This document shows positions 1 to 11,872 of a stretch of 64,000 nt of DNA, in pieces. Source of the DNA: Vanrija pseudolonga. Its lineage: Eukaryota; Basidiomycota; Tremellomycetes; Trichosporonales; Trichosporonaceae. The stretch lies in assembly GCF_020906515.1 (NCBI RefSeq), contig NC_085854.1:558001-622000 (forward strand), written 5' to 3'. Both the position numbers and the translations under genes were made by a program. How positions within the stretch are numbered: position 1 is the stretch's first letter; the number at the start of each line of letters is the position of its first letter. The notes beneath the pieces were generated by a model. That model was not told where the DNA came from and made no database searches. It was given only the letters and a program-made list of their open reading frames with translations.

Positions 1-109
1 GCTCGACCTCGGGCTCATCGACGGCGCAAAGCTCGACTTTGACCCCGTCGGCCACTACTCGCGCGAGACGCTCCTCATGGAGCTGCTCGGCCAGGTTGGC
101 GGCTCGTAG
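1..109 (+). CDS. C-terminal end of a probable nitrilase (carbon-nitrogen hydrolase), partial
   Basis: The reading frame starting at base 2 runs 35 codons to a TAG at 107-109; the rest of the gene lies left of the window. The visible tail contains LDLGLIDGAKLDFDPVGHYS. This resembles the end of fungal aliphatic nitrilases and cyanide hydratases, where an aspartate/leucine strand is followed by a 'K-x-D-F-D-x-x-G-H-Y-x-R' segment. Such enzymes hydrolyse nitriles through a Glu-Lys-Cys triad, which is not visible here, so the assignment rests only on the C-terminal motif as I recall the family. No intron is seen in the piece. Confidence 0.5.
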   Translation, partial: LDLGLIDGAKLDFDPVGHYSRETLLMELLGQVGGS

Positions 110-364
110 TGTAGTGTGAGCGAGGACAGGGGCCGCAGCAAGAAATCAAATCAAGTGCATCGCGCACGCAACAAGCAAACAGTAGCATCATGTATCGACG
201 TGTGGACCTATCGCGAGGCTGGCTCCAGCGAATTGTTGTTGTGGTGGTGGTGGTAGTACATCGCCAACGAGTGTATTATAGTTTGTGGCGGCGGGTGTGT
301 TGTATGTGGGTGCAGGCGCAACAGCGTGTACTTGGAACAGTGGCGGCTCTCCAGCGCTCCGCGC

Positions 365-2277
365 CTAGGCATGCGCCGGGTTCTTCAGCGCAGTGAGCTT
401 GACCTGGCGCTCGCGATCATCTGCGGCCTTCTGCGCGCGCATGTCGTCAATCTCCTGCGTGCGCTCGGCCACCTGCGCCGTGAGCCCAGCAGCGTGGTCG
501 CGGCGCTCCTCAAAGTCGTTCTCGGCGTTACGCAGCTCGGACTCGATGCGCTCGTACTTCTCCTTCTCCTTCAAGAAGCGCAGGCGCGCGCGGTGCTCGC
601 GGCTAGTCCACTTGGCGAGCCGGTGCTGGCTCTTGCGCTCCTCTTCGATCGCATTCTTCTGCAGCCGGCCGAGGCGGCCGACGTCGGCGATCGACTGCGC
701 GACGGCACGCGCTTCGGCGCGCCCTTCTTCCTTGAGCATCTTGGCGAGCTTCTTGGCGTCCTTGCGCTCCATTTGAGACAGGCGGCGCAGCTGGTCCTTG
801 GAGAGCATGCGCTCCGAGGCCTCGGCACGGGCATGAATGTCACTGGGACGTGTGTCAGTGGACGTAAAACTCAAGGTAGTGGCTCCGACTCACTCCCTGC
901 CCAGCACCTCCTGCGGCTGCGTGCCGACGCTGAAGCCAGCACCGCGGCCAAACGCGCCACGCCTCGACCCGATCGTGCCGCCGTTGGCGCCGCGGGCGAG
1001 TCCTGCGCCGGTACGCGTCGTCGTCGCGCGGCTCATGGCCGTGTTGCTCCGCCCCAGGTGGGGGTTGTAGTCGCCCTCGACGAACACGGGCTCGGGGCGC
1101 GCGCCAAATGCAGAGCGCGGGCGCGCGACAGGGCCGTCATCGTACAGCTGGTGGCCTTGGTAGCTCGGCTGGTGCCCGTGGCCCGGATGGCCGGGGTTGT
1201 ATGGGCCCGGCGCAGGCAGCTGCTGCTGCAGCGCGCGCTGGTGCGCCTGCGTCGCGACCTGGCCCACGATCAGCCCGTGCATTGCCGCGTCGACGGGGTG
1301 CTGCTGGTCGTGGTCGTGGCTGTCCTGGATCGGGGGCAGCCGCGAGCGCTGCGGAGACAGCGGCACGCCAGTGTGCTTGAACGACCGCTCAGAGTCGGCA
1401 CGCGTGTGCGCGACCGAGTGCGGGCGCGGCTGGCTCGCCGTGCTCGAGGTGCGGAGCACGCCGGCGTGCGCCGACGCCGGACGCTGCGGGACAGGCGCCT
1501 TGATCTCGCCAAACGAGCCGGTGTGCGACTCGGCGACGAGGGGCGTGTCGAGGACCTGTGTCGGCTGGCGGGCCGGGTTCTCAATCACAACGTAGGACTG
1601 GGTGCGGTGTTTCTTCGTGCGCACAGGGGAGGGGCTGGCGGGAGCAGCAGGGGCAGTGGCAGCAGTGCCATTGGCATTGCCAGTGACCGCAGCAGCACTA
1701 GCGCCGGCGACAGCACCGGCACCGGCGGCACCGGCGACCGCAGCCGCTGTGGGGCTCACCCCGTTCTCTGCGGCCGGGGGCTTGGCGCTCGCCGTCGACT
1801 GGTTGCGGGACGCGGTCGGCCTCGCCTCGCTCAGCGGGCGCTCGTACGACGTGACGATCTCCGGGCGGCTGAGGTACGACCTGGATGGCGCGTCTCTGAG
1901 GCTGCGTGTGTGTGTCAGTATATTACCTTTTCCCAGAGTCACACGACATGGCGGGCGACGCGGTGGCGACGCGCGCGACGCGGTACTCACGTCGGCCGCT
2001 CGGCATGGCCGTTGGAAGCCGACGCATGGCCGTTAGAGGTGGACGCGTGCCCGTTTGCACCGTTGGCTGGAATCACGACGGGTACAGGAACGACGCCCCG
2101 CGTCTGGTCCTCGTCCTCTACGGCGCCGACCGAGCTTGGCGGGCCCACTGCACTCAGCGCGGCGTCGGGCGGCGCGAGCTTGCCCGCAGACGGCCCTGCA
2201 TCCGCGATGCTGAGGTTACGGGCCTGCGCGGCCAAGTGGTCGGTGTCGCCCTGCGTCACGACGGCGGGGTCGGCCAT
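365..2277 (-). CDS. Coiled-coil protein with long disordered N-terminal region (three exons)
   Basis: Proposed exons are 1991-2277, 894-1901 and 365-842, joined by GTGAGT...AG introns of 89 and 51 nt that keep frame, giving about 590 aa. The first in-frame ATG is at 2277. The frame stays open upstream with no ATG, so an unseen 5' exon is possible. Residues 1 to about 430 are low-complexity (Ala, Pro, Ser, Thr, Asn-Gly), with a conserved-looking island, QSYVVIENPARQPTQV, in exon 2. The last 150 residues are a charged Glu/Lys/Arg-rich predicted coiled coil with no Pro or Gly breaks. The overall plan recalls fungal proteins labelled 'DNA-binding protein Ncp1' or involucrin-repeat-like, but that is memory-based and weak. 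No enzymatic motif is visible. A minus-strand TATA-like box (CTTTATAA) lies near 2715-2722. Confidence 0.6.
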
Positions 2278-3992
2278 TGCGGGGGCTGCAAGTGTGGGTG
2301 TGGGGCCGGGCGCGGTGGTGGGGCTGGTGGTACTGGACGTTGCCGCGGGCACGGGCACGGGGACGAATGCTTTAGTTGTAGGCGAGTTGTGGTCGGTGTC
2401 GCTGCTTGCGTCCGAGTGTGGTGGCGATGGGAGTGGTGCTGAAGTCGAGGTTGCTGCAGCAGTTGCTACAGTAGGTGCTCCGTCGGCGTTGCTACTACTG
2501 CTAGTGCCGTCGACCACTTGCGGTACCTGGCTTTGACTCCCGTTACCGAAAACGGCGCGCAGGACGGGGCGCGAGAGCAGGCCAACGAGGCCGAGTTCAA
2601 GTGTGGTTGGAATGATGGGATATGGCCTTGGGCCAGTGGGTGGGGTCTGGAGGGGGGGACAAGGAGTGTGTGTGGGGTTGAGTGTTTGGGCTGTCTTTAT
2701 CGTCGTCGTCGCTGTTATAAAGGGCGCCGAGGACGTCTCCTCTCGGCGTCGACTGCGCCGCCCCGGTGGTGCTCCCCGACGTCACTCTTGGCAGGCAGGC
2801 GGACGCTGGGCGGAGTTAGAGTGGGGGGATCAGACAAGTGGAGACGGCGACGGGTGCCAAGTGCCACTGACGTCACCGGGAGGATGCGCGGCTTTGTCAG
2901 GTGCATGACGAGAGATGTTGGGAGCGCGGAAGCAATGTGCCATGTGGTAGCACGTGGCACTCACGTGAGATCCCTTACTTTGTTTAACAGCTTAACAGTG
3001 GCCGACTTGCGAATCGCCCAGGTCTCGTTTTCGATTATGCAGTCCCCCCCGGTTAGAAATATGTCAGAGAGCAGGCAGGAGGCCGAGGTGATGAGGCGGA
3101 CAAGGCGACACGGACCGCAAGGCTCTGTCGAAAGCTAAACAGTGAGTGCTATTCATGAAACCCATGGGCCGCCTCATCAGCGAACTGTCAGCTTGTGTAG
3201 GTGGCCGTCGTGGGCACTGAAATGAGAACTGGCGCGTCACACAGGCTTTAAAGCACGCCAGAACACTGCGTGCGTGCCATGGACCGATTCCGCGAAGTCT
3301 ATCCTTTTATCGTCAACGCTCCTCCAAGCCGAATGCAGTGAGCAAAGAAGTGTTGAAATGGCCAGATGGCCAGGCTTGCTCCATGTTCTAAGCCCAACTC
3401 ATGCCCAAACAGGTTGAATGGCCCAGGCTCCATTCGCCGACTCTGTGTACGGCTGGACGAATCTGAGCCCCAGCTGCGGCACAGTCTTCGTTGTGGCGGG
3501 CCCTTGAGAATTCACGACGACACCTTAGCCGGCATTCAGCCACACCTATCTTTGAGGTAGACCTGCCATTCGGAAGAGCGGCAGACACGATGATGAGTGA
3601 CCTGCCACGGAGATAAGTGCCGACCCTTGCCCACCGGAGATGTCTTGGATGATGTCTATCACTCCGGAACTGGCAATAGGAGGCATTCAGTATGTCTTAT
3701 ACCTCAGATCCACCTGTCCTGGTCCCCTTACAAGCATCTACTGTTTCTCAGAATCCCTGGATAAGACATGTCGGCTGAATGGCGCCCGCGCCAGGTCTGC
3801 TGCGGTGCCTATCCTCTCGGCAGCTCGTTCTGTCACGTCGCTCGCTGCCCATGCTCATCGTCCATGTCTTGAGATCCTGATCGAGCGCAAGTGTTCTGGA
3901 TGTCCATCTTCCATCCTATGATATCTCTTAAGGTCATCTCGTTCCAGCCGACTCATAAACCCGTCTATCTTCAGGATCCCACACCGACCACG
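2278..3992. other. Divergent intergenic region (about 1.7 kb)
   Basis: This lies between the start of the coiled-coil gene on the minus strand and the start of the WSC/PriA-like gene on the plus strand. The open frames here are short and have no recognisable protein content or codon preference. The left part probably holds the leader, and perhaps a 5' exon, of the coiled-coil gene. I see no RNA gene or repeat. Confidence 0.5.
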
Positions 3993-5108
3993 ATGCGGCG
4001 AGTCTGGCTCTTGCACCGTATCCTAGTCGTCGTGCTGCTCCTCGGTCCAAGAGTTGTCGGCCAGTCCTCGGCCTCGACACAGACCTTCTATGGGTGCTAT
4101 AGCAGCGCCTCAGCCCCGGTGGGATTCATACAGGCAAACCAAGCGACAGCCGCCGGTTGCGCCGTAAGCTGCCAGACACGGCCGCGGACGAGGCTGACAG
4201 CCCTAGTTAGCTTGCCAGATCAACGCCCCCCCACCCTACCAATACATGACGTGGAACTATTACTCGGGCGCTTGCAGCTGCTCGCCAAACTACGTCCCGC
4301 CAAGCGGCTTGATGACAGCTAACGCCAACGACGGTGCATCGTGCGCCGCAATCGGCCTCGGAAGCGGCCTCATGGCAAGTTGCAGGCCGATCTCGTTCTG
4401 ACGAGGCCTAGGCATACAACCTCTACTCGAGCTTCGTCTTCTTCGGCTGTACCGCATCCCTCACCCTTAACCCGGCCGACGGCCTGGCAGGAGGCGTCAG
4501 AGGCCCAATGACTGCCACGGCATGCTGGGCCGGGTGTGCGGGGTTTCTTTACGCTTATCTCCAAGGGACCCCGGAACCCACGTTCAACTGCTTCTGCGCT
4601 AACAACCAGCCATTTACCTCCGGCGTTGGACTGTCGTGCGGCCCGTCCTCATTCTACATGTACTCGCACACCCCTGCTCAGGCGGCCTCCCACCTGGCTA
4701 GGAGGAAGCAGCGCTTACTGCAGATCGACGCTGAGCGGGTGCTGGTGGATAACCCTTACTGCCCGGTTGGATTGGAGAGCTGCCGTGTCTACCCCGACCT
4801 GAGGGACGAGTCGTATGAGTGCATTAGGACAGACACGGAGCTCGAGTCGTGCGGTGGATGTCGGTATGGCCGCTACGGGCCGGGAGCTACGAACATGACG
4901 ACAGCGCCTGGCGTAGAGTGAGTAGTACTCCTGCTCTGCCGTCCCTATGCTCACGCTCACGGGCAGCTGTACCGCCCTCCCTGGTGTTCGTTTCGGCGCC
5001 GTTACCTGTCGACAAGGCCAGTGTGTCATCTCCGGCTGCCGCTACGGCTTCCGCCTGCGCAACAACGCCTGTCTACCCACCACTCAGGCAAAGGTCCGCA
5101 GTGTTTGA
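3993..5108 (+). CDS. Secreted Cys-rich WSC-like / PriA-type cell-wall protein (four exons, one GC-AG intron)
   Basis: Exons 3993-4163, 4219-4374, 4412-4917 and 4967-5108 join in frame to about 324 aa. The N-terminus MRRVWLLHRILVVVLLLGPR is a signal peptide. Two WSC-like Cys-rich segments follow: the first begins FYGCYSS and includes CSCSP; the second begins FFGCTAS and includes CFCANN. Then comes a PriA-type module with spaced cysteines: CPVGLESCRV, SYECIRTDTELESCGGC, then a C-x(14)-C-x(4)-C-x(4)-C pattern in the last exon. WSC domains bind wall carbohydrate and PriA-type modules occur in basidiomycete surface proteins, so a wall or extracellular role is inferred. The second intron uses a GC donor (GCAAGT at 4375-4380) and is only 37 nt. 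No canonical GT alternative keeps the frame. The exon joins are my reconstruction; the final exon extends the Cys pattern perfectly. Confidence 0.75.
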
Positions 5109-5974
5109 TCGTCATGTTAATATCACTGGTCATAGAGATTTGGGCCCCATGGACAATGCAAACGACCCGCCGCGAGCCAAAGGTCGGTGCCACTGACCTG
5201 CCATGCAGGTTGCAGCCATGTGGTTTCCATGCGAGTTTCATTACGTATCATCAATCGGCCCACCTTGCGTGTCCTGCCGTGAAGCGTGACTGCCTCCGAG
5301 CAGAGCGGAGGCTGTGTCGGCTGTGCCTTGAGGGGCCTCCTCGTGGCTTGTGCGCCTCGAGAGCTCGAGTTCAGTTTGTGGGCGTGCAAGGGCATCATCG
5401 GCAGGCCCGATTGTTGTCATGGGTGGTACCATGTTTACACAACAAACGGCAGCTGCGGCTGGTGAGAGTTTGAGCTCCTGGTCACTCCTGGTCGTCACCG
5501 AGCCGAGGAACCACCGGCAGCAGGTGCAGACTGTCTGTCTGTCTACAGCCCGGCCAGGTCCTGGGAAGTCACTTTTGCCCGATCTGCAAGCCGAATAACA
5601 AACCCTCGTGAGGGTGGGCAGGCAGGAGCAGGGGCTTAACCCAAACAACGTTTCACCCGGCCACCAGCGCTCACTGCTGCCGTGTTTGCACCTCCCTTTG
5701 CGGGCACCCGCACCTTACATGGCCTGGCCATCCACCGGCTTGGCGCTTGCTGCGCACGCATCAACTCTGCATCGGTAAACCGATCTCTCATGGACACGAC
5801 CAACACGCACACTCGACCTAAAACACGCTAGTACACGATGGGATCAGGCAAAGTTGTCGTCGCATAGAACCCACAAATAGGCGCTCCGTGACTGGCCAGA
5901 CGAACGTTCAGCTCTCGACGCGACGGACGAGCGAGCTACACCAAAGGAGCTCTCGTCGACGAGCTCCCCTGCCC
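5109..5974. other. Intergenic region upstream of the protease cluster
   Basis: No convincing coding sequence lies here; open frames on both strands lack family features. It should contain the terminator of the WSC/PriA-like gene and the promoter of the first aspartic protease. No clear TATA box is seen close to the start codon at 5975. Confidence 0.4.
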
Positions 5975-7752
5975 ATGCTCACCGCCGTGCTGGCGTTCGC
6001 GCTCGCCATTGTGACGCCGCCGACACACGCCCTCTTCCCCCGCAGCAGCGATGGGCCCGTCGACATCAGTCTCATCGCGCCAAACCGCTCCGCTACCGGT
6101 GGGCGGGCCTGGATCGAGGATGCGGCGACACGGCTGCTGGCCAAATACGCCGACTTGTTACCGCCCGGGGCACCAGCGAAGAAGAGGCAGCAAGCGGCGT
6201 TGGATACAACGTAGGTGTGGTGTGATGCAGACCTGCGCCGCGCCGTCGTCGGCCTTTGACGAATCATTGCGGTCCGCAGATCTGCAGATCCATCAAAGAT
6301 CGCGGCTGACAATGCAGACTATCAGACTGGTACGACTGGATGTACTCGACCAAGGTGGCCATTGGGTGAGTTTGTTGCTGCCCCGTAGCATGGAGCGAGC
6401 TCCTGATCCATGCGAGGGCGTTGTCAGGTCGAACTCCCGTTCTCGCTCCCAGGCACTCACACTTCCCAGAACCCCACCACAAGACTTCTACCTGCGCCTG
6501 GACACAGCCACGCCCTACCTTTGGGTCTATGACGAGGACTGCTCGACGTCAAACTGTACGCTTGCAAAGGCGACCCAGAACCTGTTCAAGCACAACGAGT
6601 CATCGACGTACAAGGACCTCCAGGAAACAGGCACGGTGACATATGTGTCCTCGTCGTGTTCTGGCTGGTGGGGCACCGACGTTGTTGGCATCACAAACGG
6701 GCTGGAGGGCGACGCGAGGTCAACTCAGTCAACCGACACGTACCAGTTTGGTAAGTGCAGCTGCAATGTCCGTTTTACAGAGCTGACTCTTCAGTCCGCT
6801 GCACCAGCGGCGACGTGACGAATGACCCAACACAGGCCGTGGGCATCATCGGCATGTCCCTCCGCAGAGACAAGTTCCCCGACCCTCTGTGGCTGACGCT
6901 CTCGCCCCACTGGCCCGAGCCACGCTTCGGCATGTACTTTGGGAAGCAGGACGTGCGCGATTACTACAACATGAGCGGGCCTCTGCACAACGGGGGCGTG
7001 ATGACACTAGGGTGGGTGGTTTGACTGCCAGCGTTGCTGACCCTTCAGCGGTGTCAACAAGTCGTTATTCACTGGCGACATCCACTACATCCCGCTCGAC
7101 ACGACCAAGTACTATGCGGAGAACTCGTTCTTCTGGCAGGTACCGGTCGACGCGACAGTCGCCGGCGGGGTAACGTTTGGCAAGGGCACGTCGATCATCG
7201 ACACTGGCTCGGCGCTCATCATGGCGCCGCAGACCATGTGCGACGCGTTCTACGCCAATGTGCCGCGGGTGCAACGGTCCGGCACCCTGGGGTACTACTA
7301 CTTCCCGTGCTCGTCGGCCTCAGGCATCACCGACCTGACGTTCACGTTTGGCGGAGTAAAGTACACAGTGCCCAGGGAAGAGCTGTACCGCTTCGAGCCT
7401 ACCATCTCGCATGGTGGGACCGACATGTGTTCGGGCGAGGTGATGCCCACACCGCCGGGGTATGGGTGAGTGATGACTCGCGAACGGCAAAGGGGGGAAT
7501 GTCGCAACTAACCCCTACAGCGGCAACATCATTATCGGCGACACGTTCCTCAAGAACGTGTACTCGGTGTACCAGTACGACCCGCCCGCGGTCGGCTTTG
7601 CCCAGCTCGTCGCGAACGGTACAACACCCGTGCACCCTGCGTCTCCGTCGTCTCCGTCGTCTCCAGGGTCGAACAAGCCATCTGACGCACGGAGAATAGG
7701 GGCAAGCGTGGGCGTCATGGCGGTGTGTGCCGTTGCTGCGGTGCTGGCATAG
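5975..7752 (+). CDS. Pepsin-like aspartic protease 1, GPI-anchored type, first catalytic motif altered
   Basis: Six exons (5975-6210, 6318-6365, 6470-6750, 6795-7011, 7049-7465, 7521-7752) give about 476 aa. An ATG at 5975 opens a signal peptide (MLTAVLAFALAIV). A prosegment follows, with KKR before the mature part. The TPPQDF strand then leads to the first active-site loop, which reads LDTATPYLW instead of the usual D-T-G-S/T. The second loop, IIDTGSALI, is normal. The C-terminus has a short Ser/Pro-rich spacer and a hydrophobic tail typical of GPI attachment, as in yapsins and secreted surface proteases of family A1. The Gly-to-Ala change in the flap-side motif may reduce or alter activity but keeps the Asp. 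The 48-nt second exon is shared with neighbouring paralogs. It is the first gene of a seven-gene cluster. Confidence 0.85.
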
Positions 7753-7845
7753 ATGTGCTTGCATAGGGGACACTGAGATACACTTGTCATATCATGTAGC
7801 TCGTATCGTTTTGTAATGCATGCTAGATTTCTACGGTTGAAGAGC

Positions 7846-9544
7846 TCATGCGAGCAGGGACGCCGCGACGCCGAATAGCACAGCGCTAGCGCCAGTAAGT
7901 AGGGGACGAGCGCTGGACGGCAACCGCGTCGCCGTCGGTGCTGCGGTGTTCGATGCCGCCTGGGTCGTATCTACCCCGAACCCTGTTCCTGCCGCACCGC
8001 CAACCCCGACACCAGCCGATGTCGTTGGGGTCGAGCTCCCTGTTGCTCCAGCTGCCACTGCCGCTTGTGCGCCATCGGCGACGCGCGCGAAGCCGATGGC
8101 GAGCGGGTCGTACTGGTACACCTGATAGAGATTTCGAAGGATGACGTCTCCGAACATCCAGTCATAGCTGCTGTCAGCGCCGCGCCAGCATATCACTCAC
8201 CCGTGCTTTAACGGGTCAAGCAGCTGCAGCTGCGTGCCGCAGATCTGGCCGCTCGGGCCGGGGGTGAAGCCCGGCGGCAGTCTGCTCGAGGTGCTGGTCC
8301 CATAGGTGCGGTACAGGTCCTTCGCGGGGATGGTGTACTTGACGCCGCCGAGCGTGATGTCCAAGGGCGAGACCGAGCCTGCCGACTCGCACGGGAAGAT
8401 GTTAATCCCCGCCTGTTGACTGAAGAGCACCATGCCGGTCACGCCGGCGTACACTGCGCGGTAGACCGCCGGCGGGACGCCAGACAGCGGCGAGCCCGTG
8501 TCGACGATGGCGAGTGTTGACTGCGCCGAGGTCGAGCTGCCGACCGTCGCCGAGTCGACCATGACCGCCCAGAACGTGTGGTTGGGGCCTAGAAAGGCCA
8601 CATTCGGCACGTAGTTGATCTCTCCGGTGAACAAGGCGTTGTTCACACCGCTGGTGGAGGTCAGACGGGCTCGGCTAGAGGGGAAGGGGACAACTCACCC
8701 AAGCGTCAGCACCCCGCCGTTCGGGTCCGCGGGGACCAGGTCAGTCTCGTTCTGGTGCGCAAGGTACACGCCGAAGCGCTTGTCCTTCCAGTCCTTGACG
8801 AGGAAGGTCCACAGCGGGTCGGGATAGTTTGGGATCGGCCACGAGAAGCCGATGACGCCCGGCGGCTCGTATATGCTCTGGGTCACGTTGCCGTCGGTGC
8901 AGCGCACTGGGGGTGTCAGCTGACTCACCCGGGGGGGCACATACAGAAGGGGTACGCCTCAGCCGACTGCGGGGACGCCTGCGGGACCTTCGAGCTTCCT
9001 ATACCGACAGTGTCCCACCCCCACAGGCCGTGACAGTACGAGTTGATGAACTGAACGCCGGGCCGTAGGCCGGTGCGGTTGTTGAGCGTGTAGCTCGACG
9101 AGGTAGAAGCGTCAAAGCCGCCCGAGTGGCTGGCGCATACCTCGGGTGTGCACCCGCTGTCGTACACCCACAGGCCCGGGCTGCCAGTGTCGAAGGCGAG
9201 GAGGAAGTCCTGCGGCGGGGTGCTTCCGTCAGCTTGCACCCAGGAGGGGGACGTACCCGATGGCGACTTTGACGCTGTACCGCTGCTGGAAGTGGTTCGT
9301 GAGGCTGGCGTCAGTCAATGGCGTTCAGACGGACACGGGCTCACCTCGCGTCCAAGCTGTCACCTTGTCGTCTGTGGAGCCCGAAGCGGCGCAGGACGGC
9401 ACTGTTGTCCGCCTCGATGCCGCGCTGCCGCGGCTCAGTGTTGTGGAGGGTGAGGTGCACTGGCCCGTCGTCGGCGCGCGGCAGGAACGCAGCGGCGTGC
9501 GGCGCCGCCACCACCAGCGCAAGGACGTAGAGCGCGGCGTGCAT
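7846..9544 (-). CDS. Pepsin-like aspartic protease 2, GPI-anchored type
   Basis: Six exons on the minus strand (9345-9544, 9257-9304, 8945-9222, 8699-8906, 8201-8650, 7846-8167) give about 501 aa. The start MHAALYVLALVVAAPHAAAF is a signal peptide, followed by the family prosegment LPRADDGPVHL. Both active-site loops are intact: FDTGSPGLW after TPPQDF, and IVDTGSPLS. Several Cys pairs match the A1 fold. The C-terminus ends in a Gly/Thr/Ala-rich spacer and a hydrophobic stretch (PLLTGASAVLFGVAASLLA), consistent with a GPI anchor. It converges with protease 1; the stop codons are 94 nt apart. Intron positions match the other cluster members, so it is a tandem duplicate. It is expected to be active at the cell surface or secreted, at acidic pH. 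Confidence 0.88.
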
Positions 9545-10153
9545 GATGGATAGAGTACAACACCATCTTTCGAGGTCGAGCTTGCTTTTGTGGTTGCGGC
9601 GGGCACTGTGGCCGTCGCCAAGGCTTGGTGAGACACCACCTTAATCCTTGGGTTTGCTAGCTAGGCGGCAGATCTGGGGGCGGGGTACAAGGTCGAGGCA
9701 CAGGCACCAGTGAGTGCCGAGCCTGTCACCCACCACCTCCGACGGGCATGCATGTGCGCTCCACACCGCCACTGCGCAGCATTGTCGAAGAGTCGATGCG
9801 CTAGTCGGTGGCTGTGGCGCTGCACGGCTCGGGAATGCAATGAAGGCAGGTTGTGGACTGGCGGCGTGCATGTGGCATTGCTCGCCTTCCACTATCATCG
9901 CTGCCCGGACGCACCTTCGCGTATGACGTGGGCTTAGGCATCAATCTGTGCCCCGCTTGATGACGACGCGTTGTGTTGTGCATTCCAAGCATGGATGGGA
10001 TCTGACATTGACATGAGCCACTGGAGACAAGGCACCCATGTCGTGGCCCTCGGGTGGTGTCAATCCATTGTGTGCAGCAGCCGGTGATACCAGACTCCAG
10101 CATGGCTACAGCAAGGTGGCAGTCGCATTGGGTTTAACTTATGGACGTATGGA
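9545..10153. other. Intergenic, upstream of protease 2 and downstream of protease 3
   Basis: About 610 nt with no supported gene. It carries the promoter of protease 2 (minus strand) and the 3' end of protease 3. No distinctive element is seen. Confidence 0.4.
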
Positions 10154-11872
10154 TCAGGCCAGAACGGCGAGCACGACGCCAATAGCCATGACGCTGAGGC
10201 CGGCCGCCTTCGAGCTCGCACCGGACGGCGCCTTGGTTGCCGTGCTTGACGGGGCGGTTGTGGCGCTGCCTCCCCCAGCCACGCCTGAGCCCGTCGCACT
10301 CGTTGTTGCTGACGCTGCCTCCGGGGACAGCTTTGCGAACCCGATGGCAGGGGGCGAGTACTGCCATACCGAGTACACATGCCTGAGGAAATGAACGCCA
10401 AGGATCCAGTCGAATCTGAGCAGAGCAAAAAGCGTCAGCACACCGTACGCGGCGTTCGAGTCAGCCCACTGAGATAGGTATTCTTGTGGCGTGGCTTCCA
10501 AGGAGTTCCTGCAATACTTTACTGCCTCTCCGCCTTGTTGCTGATTCCCCACATAGATGGCGAGGTCCTCTGATGGGATAGAGTACTGCACTCCGCCGAG
10601 CGTTAACACCAGCGGAGGTAAGCCTGCCATTGATGCGCATGGGAAAAGGTCGTACGCGTACCCCGACCGAGATAGATAGTGCTTCAGGCCCGACACGTTG
10701 GCGTAGACGGCTTTGTATACGTCTTGATGAACGTACGAAACAGGAGCACCGGTGTCTATCAGGGCATAAGTACCGCCAGGGAACTGGTTGCTACCGATCT
10801 CGACCCCATCGACGTCGATACCCCATTCTCTCACCGTGACGTTGGGGGAAGCCCTCTTGCTCAACGGGACATAGTTGATGTCACCAGTGAATAGTTTGGT
10901 GTTGACCCCACTGCGAATCGAGGTCAGCTGGGGAAGCCAGCTATGTACTGAACCTACCCCAGTGTGAGCACACCACCATTGGGATCAGAGTCGGAGAGCT
11001 CCTGTCCAAGAGGCAACTTCTGCTTGGCAAGGTAGATGCCGAACCGCTGGTCTTTCCACCCGGAGACCAACCTCATCCACAGCGAGAATGGAGACGAGGT
11101 TCCATAACGCGACCAGCCCATTCCGATGATTCCTTCTTGTATTGCCCCCTCATCTGAGGCGTTTCCGTTTGTGCAGCGCACTGGAGGAAGTTTGTTCAGT
11201 GATTTTATTATCAAACTATACTCGCCAGATCCACGTACTGAACAAGAGGTTGTCCGATGAGTCGTTTTTACGCTGGTCTCCACTCGCTCCGTTCGTGAAT
11301 CCCACAGTATCATAACCCCATGGGCCGGTGCATTCCGTGGTTAAGTATTCAATGGACTGGTGATACGTCGCGTTGGGTCGGTAGGTCGACGATTTGCTGG
11401 CGTCAAAGCCCTTGCCTGTCGTGTTCGAGCACCTTTCGGGGGCACAAGAGCTATCGAACACCCATGTTGCTGTGCTGCCTGTATCAAGCACGACCAGGAT
11501 GTCTTGTGGTGGGGTACTGAAGGCGGTCCTTAGCGGGCGAATGCCACGGTAGTACGTACCCGAATGACAGTTTGACGTCGTATCTTTGGTCAACCTGATT
11601 CACGAAGCTGGAGCGGGGTTCAGTTCGGCAATGCTACTCATTAACACCCACTCATACTCGCTCTGTTGTCGTTTGAGCACACCGTCAACAAGCCCATACC
11701 TGGCAGCGATTCGTCGCCGGGCGGAGTGGGCGACCTGCCGAGGTTGAGAAGACGAATAGAGATCCAAGTGGACTGGTCCGTCGTCGGCTCGAGGGAGGAA
11801 AGCTGTTGATGGAGCTGCAAGCAGCAACACCACATAAGTGAGCACTGCCACAGCTGCAAGAGGAGAGAACAT
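10154..11872 (-). CDS. Pepsin-like aspartic protease 3, GPI-anchored type, last two exons merged
   Basis: Five exons on the minus strand (11652-11872, 11560-11607, 11239-11516, 10958-11180, 10154-10910) give about 508 aa. The ATG at 11872 starts a signal peptide (MFSPLAAVAVLTYVVLLLAA); the prosegment LPRADDGPVHL follows. The active-site loops LDTGSTATW and LIDTGAPVS are intact. The C-terminal spacer is Ser/Thr/Gly-rich and ends in a GPI-like hydrophobic tail (MAIGVVLAVLA). Unlike proteases 1, 2, 4, 5 and 6, there is no frame-keeping intron before the final FDWILGVHFL segment. The corresponding stretch reads straight through, so the intron was lost or became coding. The exon 1 donor is uncertain: a GT a few bases downstream (near 11646) would also keep frame and give a tryptophan-valine junction as in protease 4. 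Confidence 0.85.

Noticed and set aside
326-2536. Long plus-strand open frame (over 700 codons)
   Set aside because: It is the antisense shadow of the spliced coiled-coil gene on the minus strand. Its translation is Arg/Ala/Leu-rich with no family features, while the minus strand shows clean introns and a coiled coil.
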